Shown in pieces: positions 1 through 5,787 of a DNA stretch of 6,780 nt (its first letter is position 1; every line of letters begins with the position of its first letter). Under the pieces are notes generated by a model. It was not told the DNA's origin, made no database searches, and saw nothing but the letters and a program-made list of their open reading frames with translations. The stretch covers positions 1 through 6,780 of the forward strand of contig JAQTVL010000249.1 of assembly GCA_028706835.1 (NCBI GenBank), in the 5' to 3' direction. A program made the translations under genes and the position numbers. This stretch comes from Phycisphaerae bacterium (lineage in GTDB: Bacteria; Planctomycetota; Phycisphaerae; JAJVII01).

Positions 1-1107
1 ACCGCGTCGCAGCCGCGAGCGGCTGCGACGCCCGGCATCCGCCGCGTGCCGTCGGCTGACGCTCGCATCGTCGTCGCCCAGGACGTGGGCGAGCTCTACC
101 AGTTCATCAAGCAGGAAATCCTCAGCCGGGCCGGCTTCGTCGTCGTCTCGGTTTTGTGGGTCATGGTCATCATCAACCTGCTGCTCAGCCGGTGGGTGGC
201 CCGGCCGGTACACCTGCTGTCGGAGGCTGCGGACCGGCTTGGGCGGGGCGACTATTCGGGGCACGTGGCGACGAGTTGGGGCACCGATGAGTTGAACCTG
301 CTCGCCGCCAGCTTCGAGCAGGCGAGGGAGCGGCTGAGCCTGGCCGAGCAGTCCCGGCGGGCGGACCTGGATCGCGCCCGGCGGACGCAGCGGGCGCTGC
401 TGCCGACGCTCGATGAGCCGATCGACGGCCTGAAGATCGCCGCGGACTATCGCCCGGCTGAGCAGGTCGGCGGCGACCTCTATGACGTGATGCGGATGTC
501 GGACGGCGGCGTGATGGTGATGATCGGCGACCCGACCGGCCACGGCATTCCAGCCGCGTTGATGATGGCGGTCGTCAAGATGGACCTGTGGCACCTGGCG
601 TCGCCGCGCGTCGGGGCGGGCAGCCTGTCGGCGATGACGTGCCAGTTGGCACGCGACCTGTCAGCGATCTGCGAGGCCACCGAGTTCGTGACGTTCCTGG
701 TGGTGCAACTGCGTCCGGGCGGCGGGCCGGCCCGCTACCTGAACGCCGGCCACGTGCCCGGCAGGCTGATGCGGGCGGACGGCTCGGCCGAACTGCTCGA
801 GCCGACCGGCCCGCTGATCGGCGACATCGAGCACGACGGCTGGGCGGAGCGCGAGATCATGGTCCGCCCGGGCGATCGCCTGGTGCTGGTGACTGACGGC
901 CTGCTGGACGCGGAGAACGCCGCGGGTGAGCTGTTCGGCTACGATCGCCTGGATGCGCTGCTGGCCCAGACGAGGCCGCAGCCGCCGGCGGAGGTGGTCC
1001 GCCGCGTGCAGGAGGATCTGGCTTCCTGGGTCACGGGCGGCCGGGCGAGCGACGATATCACTGTCCTGGTAGTGGACTGCACGGAGCTGGATGCGAAGAA
1101 TGGATAG
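1..1107 (+). CDS. HAMP-domain PP2C (SpoIIE-type) serine phosphatase, 5' end outside the window
   Basis: This is a membrane-anchored protein serine/threonine phosphatase of the SpoIIE/RsbU type, a family that usually dephosphorylates anti-sigma-factor antagonists. The frame is open to base 1, so the N-terminus and most of any extracytoplasmic sensor domain are missing; a GTG at 46 is only an internal candidate. One hydrophobic helix (about nt 133-195) leads into a HAMP linker (about nt 196-355) and a coiled stretch. The phosphatase domain then shows VGGDLYDV (Asp codon at 475), GDPTGHG (nt 526-546, where DVSGHG is more usual), NAGH (nt 742-753), TDGL (nt 892-903) and a final SDDITV (nt 1048-1065). 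These are the family's metal-binding and structural blocks, so it is probably active. The TAG stop lies 18 nt before a DUF2231 gene, suggesting co-transcription. Its partner is not visible. Family assignment is firm; the target is unknown. Confidence 0.93.
   Translation, partial: TASQPRAAATPGIRRVPSADARIVVAQDVGELYQFIKQEILSRAGFVVVSVLWVMVIINLLLSRWVARPVHLLSEAADRLGRGDYSGHVATSWGTDELNLLAASFEQARERLSLAEQSRRADLDRARRTQRALLPTLDEPIDGLKIAADYRPAEQVGGDLYDVMRMSDGGVMVMIGDPTGHGIPAALMMAVVKMDLWHLASPRVGAGSLSAMTCQLARDLSAICEATEFVTFLVVQLRPGGGPARYLNAGHVPGRLMRADGSAELLEPTGPLIGDIEHDGWAEREIMVRPGDRLVLVTDGLLDAENAAGELFGYDRLDALLAQTRPQPPAEVVRRVQEDLASWVTGGRASDDITVLVVDCTELDAKNG
4..31. repeat. Perfect 12-bp inverted repeat with 4-nt loop
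   Basis: Arms 4-15 (gcgtcgcagccg) and 20-31 are exactly complementary around the loop cgag. The repeat lies inside the open frame of the phosphatase, where it would encode an Ala/Arg/Pro-rich stretch in the presumed sensor region. It could be a hairpin-forming insertion in a poorly conserved part of the protein, or a chance product of high GC content. Confidence 0.6.
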
Positions 1108-1125
1108 CATTCGAAAGGAGCCGCC

Positions 1126-1662
1126 ATGCGAATCGAATTGCTGCACCCCGTTCTCGTCCACTTCACGGTAGGCCTGCTGGCCACGGGCGTCCTGACGGCC
1201 CTGGTTGGGGCGGTGTTTCGCCTCCCGCGGGTCCTGTTCGCGGGGCAGTGCATGATCTGGATCGGCGCGGGCTTCGGCGTGGCGGCGGTCGTCGGCGGCT
1301 ATCTGGCTGAGGACCGCATCGCGACGGACGCCGCTATCCGCGACCTGATCGAGACGCACGAGACGCTGGCGTGGATATCGCTGTCGATCTTCGCAGCCGT
1401 CGCAGCAGGGTGGCTCCTCGTGGTGCGGATGGAGATGAAACGGCTGAGCGTCTGGCTGCACGCGCTCGGTGTGGTCGGGTTGGGTTTCCTGCTGGCGACC
1501 GGGTACTATGGCGGCGACATGGTATACGAGCACGGGGCCGCGGTCCATCGGGCGGGCGTGCCCGTGGTGCCGCGCGAGAGTCCAACGACGCAGAAGGCGT
1601 CGTCCTCGCTTGGCCGCAACGCCGAAGGCGCGCGTTCTGGTGCTTTGTCGCAGATGAACTGA
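1126..1662 (+). CDS. DUF2231 family four-helix membrane protein
   Basis: A small integral membrane protein (178 aa) of the DUF2231 family. The start is fixed by AAAGGAG at 1114-1120, five nt before the ATG. Visible features are the N-terminal LHPVLVHF block (His7, His12), four hydrophobic segments (about residues 9-31, 36-61, 80-100 and 109-127), a conserved-looking His78 before helix 3, and the family hallmark GYYGGDMVYEHGAAV at 126-140. Histidines near helix ends suggest a cofactor or metal role, but none is established by this sequence. From about residue 150 the tail is polar and low in complexity. Its last seven residues and the TGA stop lie inside the palindromic element 1640-1804, so the native C-terminus was probably altered by that insertion. 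It is likely co-transcribed with the upstream phosphatase, 18 nt away. Function unknown. Confidence 0.85.
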   Translation: MRIELLHPVLVHFTVGLLATGVLTALVGAVFRLPRVLFAGQCMIWIGAGFGVAAVVGGYLAEDRIATDAAIRDLIETHETLAWISLSIFAAVAAGWLLVVRMEMKRLSVWLHALGVVGLGFLLATGYYGGDMVYEHGAAVHRAGVPVVPRESPTTQKASSSLGRNAEGARSGALSQMN

Positions 1663-1804
1663 TGGATCGGGTGCCATGGCTGGAACGCCGTCCGGCTGTT
1701 TTGGACGGCGGGGCAGCCATGCCCACGCGGGCCAGACATGCCTGCGACAGAACAGCCGTCGCAGGCATGGCACCCAATCCATCAGTTGACGGCTGACAGA
1801 GCAC
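1640..1804. mobile_element. 165-bp palindromic MITE-like element, copy 1
   Basis: The outer 39 bp on each side (1640-1678 and 1766-1804) are inverted repeats matching at 31 of 39 positions without gaps; the inner 24 bp contain a single mismatch. Inside are two hairpins: 8-bp stem 1686-1693/1703-1710 with loop ggctgtttt, and 12-bp perfect stem 1737-1748/1758-1769 with loop agaacagcc. The two loops are complementary to each other (nine pairs counting one U-G). A related copy lies at 3371-3456. No transposase is encoded, so this looks like a non-autonomous or REP/MITE-like repeat. It covers the 3' end of the DUF2231 gene and ends 32 bp before the def promoter, so it may also act as a transcription barrier. 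The mobility claim is inference. Confidence 0.7.
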
Positions 1805-1836
1805 TAGCCCCAGCGTTGCCCGTCCCGCCGAGTTTA

Positions 1837-1865
1837 TTGCCGCCGCGCCGGGCGTCGCATATACT
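1837..1865 (+). promoter_or_regulatory. Sigma70-type promoter for def
   Basis: TTGCCG at 1837-1842 and TATACT at 1860-1865 are separated by 17 nt, close to the housekeeping consensus. Transcription would start near 1872, about 25 nt before the GTG start of peptide deformylase. The promoter lies just after the palindromic element, so def and the genes after it form their own transcription unit. Confidence 0.7.
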
Positions 1866-1887
1866 GTTGATAGTGATTCCTGTATTC

Positions 1888-1891
1888 GAGG
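1888..1891 (+). promoter_or_regulatory. Ribosome binding site that decides the def start
   Basis: GAGG lies five nt before the GTG at 1897. Earlier in-frame starts at 1738 (ATG) and 1873 (GTG) lie, respectively, inside the palindromic element and at the predicted transcription start, so 1897 is preferred. Confidence 0.65.
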
Positions 1892-1896
1892 CGATC

Positions 1897-2445
1897 GTGG
1901 CTGACGTACCGCAGAACATCGACGAACTGAAGATCATCGTTTACCCGCACCCCGGGCTGCGGGAGATTGCCCAGCCGGTGACGGACCCCGCCGACCCGCA
2001 GATCGCCAGGCTTGTTGAGCGGATGCGGCAGTTACTGGGCGTTGCCGACGGCGTCGGCATCGCGGCGCCGCAACTCGGCGTCGCCCTGCGGATATTCCTG
2101 GCCAACCCCGAGCGCGAGCCCGGCAAGGAACTCACGTTCATCAACCCGGAGATCATCGAGACCGAGGGCTGGCGGGACACGGAAGAGGGCTGCCTGTCGC
2201 TGCCGGGGATTACGCTTAAGCTCCGCCGCCGCGAGCGGATTCGCATGCGATACCAGGACCTGACCGGGCGATCGTTCGAGATCGACGCCAAGGGCTACGT
2301 GGCCACCATTCTCCAGCACGAGGGCGACCACCTCGACGGCAAGCTGATCATCGACCGGGCGAGCATGATGGGCCGGCTGGCGGTTCGCGACAAGATCAAG
2401 CACCTCGAATCCGAATTCGAGCCCGAGAAGGTCGCTGTGAAGTAG
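1897..2445 (+). CDS. def: Peptide deformylase
   Basis: Removes the formyl group from the N-terminal methionine of new proteins in the cytoplasm, using a bound metal (normally Fe2+). With the GTG start at 1897 the product is 182 aa, the usual length. All three catalytic motifs are intact: GVGIAAPQ at residues 52-59, EGCLSLPG at 97-104 with metal ligand Cys99, and QHEGDHLDG at 140-148 with ligands His141 and His145 and catalytic Glu142. The N-terminal block IIVYPHPGLR is typical of the family. The longer frame back to 1738 is unlikely because it would read through the palindromic repeat and the promoter. It is the first gene of a unit with its own promoter; the next frame begins six nt after the stop. 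The usual neighbour fmt is not seen here. Confidence 0.95.
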   Translation: MADVPQNIDELKIIVYPHPGLREIAQPVTDPADPQIARLVERMRQLLGVADGVGIAAPQLGVALRIFLANPEREPGKELTFINPEIIETEGWRDTEEGCLSLPGITLKLRRRERIRMRYQDLTGRSFEIDAKGYVATILQHEGDHLDGKLIIDRASMMGRLAVRDKIKHLESEFEPEKVAVK

Positions 2446-2451
2446 GGGCGC

Positions 2452-3132
2452 ATGGCTGACCCCGATCAATCCATTCCGCCTGATCCGTCAGACCCATTGG
2501 CGATCCTTGTCTGCGCGACGCTGGCGGACGGCGTCAGCTCGCTGTCGGGCGTGACGTTCACCCCGGCGGTCGAGTCGTTGCTGGTCGCGCTGACGGCCGT
2601 CGGCGTTCGCGTCTGGGTGGACCCAGCCAGCCGGCGGATCGACGTGACCGGCTGTGGCGGGCACGTGCCGCTGGACGACCTTTGGCTGACGATCCCGAAC
2701 ACCGCGGCGATGGCGGCGATGATGTCGCTGCTGGCGGTCGGGCAGGGCAGTCACGTTCTGGACGGGGACCCGGCGGCGGACCTGTCGGGCATCGCCGGCC
2801 CGCTGCGCGACCTCGGGGCGTGGGTGGGATTCCAGCAGGCGGAGAACCGCCCGCCAGCCAATATCATAGCGAGAGGCCTTCGCGGCGGAGAGTTGTTCAT
2901 CGGGGAGTCGGCAGTGCCGTTTCTGCCTGCCCTGCTGGCGGCGCTGCCCTACGCGAACTCCGACGTGCTGGTTGCCCTGCCGCCGGGCGTGACCGCCGTC
3001 GGTGAAACGCTCGACCTGATGGCCCGGTTCGGCGTGGAAATCGTCGCGCAACCGGACCGCCTGGTCATCCCCGCGCCGCAACGCTATGCCGGCCGCGCGA
3101 TATCGCTTGCGCAGTCACTGCGGATTTCGTAG
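2452..3132 (+). CDS. Truncated, catalytically eroded EPSP synthase (AroA)-like protein
   Basis: The 226-aa product resembles only the N-terminal half of 3-phosphoshikimate 1-carboxyvinyltransferase, which is normally about 430 aa. Recognisable blocks are LADGVSSLSG (25-33), VTGCGG (65-70), PPANIIARGLRGG (134-146), a helix ending ALLAALPYA (160-168) and RLVIPAPQRYAGR (203-215). The catalytic signatures are lost: the lysine motif GSKS reads PSDP (12-15), GNSGTTMR reads IPNTAAMA (81-88), the RERP block is DLSG (110-113), DISSQF is GESAVPF (151-157), and the DMT block reads GETLDLM (184-190). The frame stops where the second domain should begin. Synthase activity is therefore very unlikely. Yet there is no frameshift or internal stop, AGGGG sits just before the ATG, and the spacing to def is six nt. 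It may be a decaying paralogue or a repurposed domain. Confidence 0.75.
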   Translation: MADPDQSIPPDPSDPLAILVCATLADGVSSLSGVTFTPAVESLLVALTAVGVRVWVDPASRRIDVTGCGGHVPLDDLWLTIPNTAAMAAMMSLLAVGQGSHVLDGDPAADLSGIAGPLRDLGAWVGFQQAENRPPANIIARGLRGGELFIGESAVPFLPALLAALPYANSDVLVALPPGVTAVGETLDLMARFGVEIVAQPDRLVIPAPQRYAGRAISLAQSLRIS

Positions 3133-3144
3133 AAGATGATGCAT

Positions 3145-3360
3145 ATGCGAACGACGATTGACATCGACGAGACTCTCCTCCGCCAGGTGATGAGGATACT
3201 TGGCACGAAGAGCAAGAGCGAAGCGGTCAACATCGCGCTGCGCCGGGTCGTCGAGTCCCGCAAATGCGAGGAAGCCTTGCAGATCGCGAATGCTATTGGG
3301 TGGAACGACGACTTGGATGGCAGCGGGAAAGCTCACCCGAAACGTCGCCCTAGATCCTGA
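3145..3360 (+). CDS. vapB: VapB-type antitoxin, apparently without a toxin partner
   Basis: A 71-aa protein of the VapB antitoxin family, which binds its own operator as a dimer and neutralises a VapC PIN-domain RNase. It shows MRTTIDIDETLLRQVMRILGTKSKSEAV (residues 1-28), the ribbon-plus-helix start typical of the family, and IGWNDDLD (51-58), the toxin-wrapping motif. The start MRTTID at 3145 matches family convention; in-frame ATGs at 3136 and 3139 would add three residues. A weak AGAAG lies about nine nt upstream. The last residues and the TGA stop lie within the direct repeat 3349-3373, so the tail (KAHPKRRPRS) may not be original. A vapC gene would normally overlap or follow directly; instead there is a repeat element and a convergent gene. 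Family clear; whether it still works as an antitoxin is open. Confidence 0.82.
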   Translation: MRTTIDIDETLLRQVMRILGTKSKSEAVNIALRRVVESRKCEEALQIANAIGWNDDLDGSGKAHPKRRPRS

Positions 3361-3373
3361 ACACCGCCCCCAG
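3349..3373. repeat. 25-bp direct repeat, left copy
   Basis: It matches 3461-3485 at 24 of 25 positions (mismatch at 3353 versus 3465). The right copy is the native 3' end of the permease gene (last residues GAVFRI and stop). This left copy lies outside the permease gene and overlaps the end of vapB, so it is the duplicated one. Confidence 0.85.
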
Positions 3374-3456
3374 CCATGCTCGCGCGGGCAAGACATGCCT
3401 GCGACAAAACAGCCGTTGCAGGCATGGCACCCGATCCAGTGGTTCATTTGCAGCAG
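3371..3456. mobile_element. Palindromic repeat element, copy 2 (shorter form)
   Basis: Positions 3371-3444 match 1714-1787 of copy 1 at 65 of 74 positions in the same orientation. The right end (3421-3450) also matches the reverse complement of copy 1's left end, including the block gttcat-tgc. A hairpin with 12-bp stem 3394-3405/3415-3426 (one G-T pair) carries the loop aaaacagcc, almost the same as in copy 1. It lacks the left half of the longer copy. It sits exactly between the convergent vapB and permease genes and is bracketed by the 25-bp direct repeat. The hairpin could serve as a two-way transcription terminator. Confidence 0.7.
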
Positions 3457-3460
3457 ATCG

Positions 3461-3485
3461 CCTAAATCCTGAACACCGCCCCCAG
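3461..3485. repeat. 25-bp direct repeat, right copy (permease gene tail)
   Basis: This is the partner of 3349-3373 and contains the last codons and stop of the minus-strand permease gene. The arrangement is that of a target-site-like duplication around the element, although 25 bp is long for most transposases. Copying by template switching is an alternative. Confidence 0.85.
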
Positions 3486-5243
3486 GCGGCGGCCGAGCAG
3501 ACGGCTCGTTGCCAGGATTGTCACCACCAATAACGCCATCGCCCAGACACCCAGGGCGGATGCGATGAACTGGCCGCTGCCCAGGCGGTTCCACAGTTCG
3601 TAAATCGCTTTGGTGATCGGGTGGTATTCCGCCCGGCGGGCCAGCACGAGCGAGTCGGACACCTCCAGCATTGCGAACGAGAACGCCAGCAGGGCGCCGG
3701 CCATCAGGTTCGCCGCGATCAGCGGGATCGTGATCCGTCGAAGCACCGTGGACGGCGCCGCGCCGAGATTGGCGGCGGCCTCTTCGAGCGTGACCGGACT
3801 CTGCTCCAGTCCGGCGGCGGCTGCGCGGACGACATACGGCAGGCGGCGGATGGCGTAGGCGACGATGAGCAGCAGCGTCGGGTTGCGTTCGAGGTCGAAG
3901 CCCCGCAGGAAGCCGATCTTGATTGCCTGCCAGCGCGTTGGATCGCCGACCATCTCCAGCACCTTCAGTGACGTCTTCGCCTCCGCCGCGATCGCGACGT
4001 AGCCGAACGCCAGCACCAGCCCCGGCACCGCGAGCGGCAGCATCGCCAAGCCGTCCAGCAGCCCGCGACCGGGCACGCGCACGCGGACCACCAGCCAGGC
4101 GATGGTCAGCCCGAGGGCGACGTCGATGAACATCGCCAGCCCGGCATACTTGATCGAGTTGGCGATGGCCGGCAGCGTGAGCGAATGGCCCAGCGCGTCG
4201 CGGTAATGATCGAGCGTGTAGCTCTGCGGCAGCACGGAGTTGAACCAGTCGGCGGAGACACTGGTCAGCACGACACCGATGTGCGGGACGATCGCGAGGC
4301 CGATGACCAGCACGAACGGCGCCGCAGCCAGCATCGAGCCGAGCGCCCCGAGCCGCCGGGGCTGAACCGCCACGGTGGCCTTGCCCGAGACGGCTGTTCC
4401 CGCCCGGCGGGCCAGCAGCCACTTGCTGCCGCCGTAGATGAGCAGACTTGCGGCCAGCATGATGACCACCAGCGCGAACGGCATGCCGCTGCTGTCGTAC
4501 TCGGTCAGCCGCTCGAATATCTGGACGGCGATGTGGCGGCGATAGCCGAACATCAGCGGTGTGCCGAGTTCGGTGAAGCTCCACACGACCACGATCGACG
4601 CGCCGGCGAACAGCCCGGGCATCATCAGCGGCAGTGTGATCCGCCGGAACCGACAGGCTGGCCCCGCCCCCAGGTTCGCGGCCGCCTCGGTCATGGCCGG
4701 GTCGATGTTGGCCAGCGATGCCGACAGGTTGAGGTACATGATCGGGTAGAGGTGCAACGCTTCGAGCACCACCACGCCCCAGAACCGCCACGCGCCGAAC
4801 CAGTCGAGGAAGTGGCCCCCCTCCAGCAGCCCCGTCTGCTGGAGCAGCAGGTTGAGCGAGCCGCCATAGCGGGCCAGTATCTGCCTCAGCCCGATCGCCC
4901 CGACGAACGGCGGCAGGATCATCGGCACCAGCAGCAGGCCGGACAGCAGCCCCTTGCCGAAGAACCGGTACCGGTCGGCAATGATTGCCAGGGGGATCGA
5001 GATCAGGCAGACCAGCAGCGTCGTCGCGAGCGCAATCAGCAGGGCGTTGGCCAGCGACTCCAGCATGGTCCGCTGGCTGAGCGCCCGGGTGACATAATCG
5101 AGGGTGAAGCGGACCTCGCCGGCCTTCTCTCCGGGCGCGGTAAAGCCGCGTTCGAGCATCTGCCACATGGGGTAGATCATGCCGGCCAGCAGGATCGCCA
5201 GGCACACGGCGGCGAGCACGTAATGAACAGGCCGGGTCCGCAT
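3462..5243 (-). CDS. ABC transporter permease, two fused membrane domains (iron(III)-type)
   Basis: A 593-aa inner-membrane permease with two tandem BPD_transp_1 domains in one chain, as in FbpB/SfuB/AfuB-type iron(III) importers. Each half has a cytoplasmic EAA loop that docks the ATPase: TEAAANLGAGPACRFRRITL at about residues 185-204 and EEAAANLGAAPSTVLRRITI at about 487-506. Hydrophobic helices run throughout, starting near residue 8; residues 271-300 form a polar linker between halves. The ATG at 5243 gives MRTRPVHYVLAA; an in-frame TTG at 5261 would add six residues but has no clear ribosome site. It lies 19 nt after the stop of a small membrane protein and shares its promoter. No substrate-binding protein or ATPase gene is adjacent, so the substrate is inferred only from family resemblance. 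The 3' end is duplicated beyond the gene (3349-3373). Confidence 0.9.
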   Translation of the reverse strand: MRTRPVHYVLAAVCLAILLAGMIYPMWQMLERGFTAPGEKAGEVRFTLDYVTRALSQRTMLESLANALLIALATTLLVCLISIPLAIIADRYRFFGKGLLSGLLLVPMILPPFVGAIGLRQILARYGGSLNLLLQQTGLLEGGHFLDWFGAWRFWGVVVLEALHLYPIMYLNLSASLANIDPAMTEAAANLGAGPACRFRRITLPLMMPGLFAGASIVVVWSFTELGTPLMFGYRRHIAVQIFERLTEYDSSGMPFALVVIMLAASLLIYGGSKWLLARRAGTAVSGKATVAVQPRRLGALGSMLAAAPFVLVIGLAIVPHIGVVLTSVSADWFNSVLPQSYTLDHYRDALGHSLTLPAIANSIKYAGLAMFIDVALGLTIAWLVVRVRVPGRGLLDGLAMLPLAVPGLVLAFGYVAIAAEAKTSLKVLEMVGDPTRWQAIKIGFLRGFDLERNPTLLLIVAYAIRRLPYVVRAAAAGLEQSPVTLEEAAANLGAAPSTVLRRITIPLIAANLMAGALLAFSFAMLEVSDSLVLARRAEYHPITKAIYELWNRLGSGQFIASALGVWAMALLVVTILATSRLLGRRLGAVFRI

Positions 5244-5262
5244 TGCAGACGAGACTTTCAAT

Positions 5263-5544
5263 TCAGCGGGCGGGCAGGATGAACTTGACCAGGTACCAGC
5301 AGGCGATGGCGACCATGCAGATCAGGCCGGTCGCGATCATCCAGAACGACTGCCAGTCGCGCGGCTGGCCGTCGGTCCGCGACTTGCGCCACCAGTTCAC
5401 GTTCGCCCGCAGGGCCAGGGGGACGGCCAGCAGGGCGACGACGAAGACGCACCAGTCGATGGAATCCATTCTGGGGAGCCCCGCGGGCGCGGAGGTCGGT
5501 GCGGAACTCGGTGCGGTCAGCAGCAACCAGCCGAGGATATCCAT
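5263..5544 (-). CDS. Small hypothetical membrane protein with two or three helices
   Basis: I do not recognise this 93-aa protein. It has a hydrophobic N-terminus (about residues 3-10), an Ala/Pro/Ser-rich linker (11-24), a helix at about 31-46, a short basic loop with RANVNWWRKSR, and a second strong helix at about 69-90 ending FILPAR. The start at 5544 is supported by AGGAG ten nt upstream and a well-formed promoter 37 nt before it. Met26 (MDSIDW) is a possible shorter start. The frame is open further upstream to 5904, but that extension runs through a hairpin and repeats and is rejected. It lies 19 nt before the ABC permease gene and is almost surely co-transcribed, so it may be an accessory subunit of that transporter; this is inference from position only. 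Confidence 0.65.
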   Translation of the reverse strand: MDILGWLLLTAPSSAPTSAPAGLPRMDSIDWCVFVVALLAVPLALRANVNWWRKSRTDGQPRDWQSFWMIATGLICMVAIACWYLVKFILPAR

Positions 5545-5580
5545 TTCGGGCCTTCTCCTGTGGATGCTCAGATGCTCAGG

Positions 5581-5609
5581 TTTATACCTTGGCGCGGCCG
5601 GCTTGTCCA
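5581..5609 (-). promoter_or_regulatory. Sigma70-type promoter for the permease operon
   Basis: Read on the minus strand, TGGACA (5609-5604) and TATAAA (5586-5581) are 17 nt apart. Transcription would begin near 5574. The short leader (about 30 nt) contains a tandem 8-bp duplication, gatgctca on the plus strand at 5563-5570 and 5571-5578, then AGGAGAA before the ATG at 5544. Confidence 0.65.
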
Positions 5610-5683
5610 GCCCCGAACGGAGGCGGCGAGGCGGTTGGGTTGTTGACGCCCGGTGGAGCGAGGTGTGCCACTCGCGGCGAAGA

Positions 5684-5727
5684 CACGCCTTGCCGCCCTC
5701 GAAAAAACCGAGGGTGGTCAAGGTGTG
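5684..5727. repeat. Long hairpin with A6 loop
   Basis: Left arm 5684-5701 and right arm 5709-5727 form 18 pairs (16 Watson-Crick, two G-T) with a single bulged base at 5718. The loop is aaaaaac. The innermost six pairs are ccctcg/cgaggg. The T-run on the minus strand lies in the loop rather than after the stem, so this is not a standard intrinsic terminator. The G-T pairs would be stable only in a plus-strand transcript. Confidence 0.65.
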
Positions 5728-5787
5728 ACACGCCCCTGGGATACTGGTGAAGAGGATTGAAAGACCCAGCCCCCTCTGATGTGGTTT

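Noticed and set aside
661..1782. 373-codon open frame on the minus strand
   Set aside because: It is antisense to the phosphatase and DUF2231 genes and its product is Arg/His-rich with no domain; such frames are common shadows in GC-rich coding DNA.
1738..1896. N-terminal extension of peptide deformylase
   Set aside because: It would be translated from the palindromic element and across the predicted promoter; the ribosome site and family length favour the GTG at 1897.
1640..3456. CRISPR array from the repeated palindromic units
   Set aside because: There are only two copies, 1.6 kb apart with genes between, of unequal length and without regular spacers or cas genes.
3115..5205. 696-codon minus-strand frame overlapping the permease
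   Set aside because: It is another frame of the same strand as the clear ABC permease; the product is Arg/Pro/Ala-rich and low in complexity, and it reads through the repeat element.
4185..5282. 365-codon plus-strand frame
   Set aside because: It is antisense to the permease, with a Gln/His/Arg-rich product typical of a shadow frame.
5684..5727. Intrinsic terminator for the metal ATPase gene
   Set aside because: On the minus strand the T-run is in the loop rather than after the stem, the two G-T pairs become C-A mismatches, and it lies about 220 bp past the stop codon.
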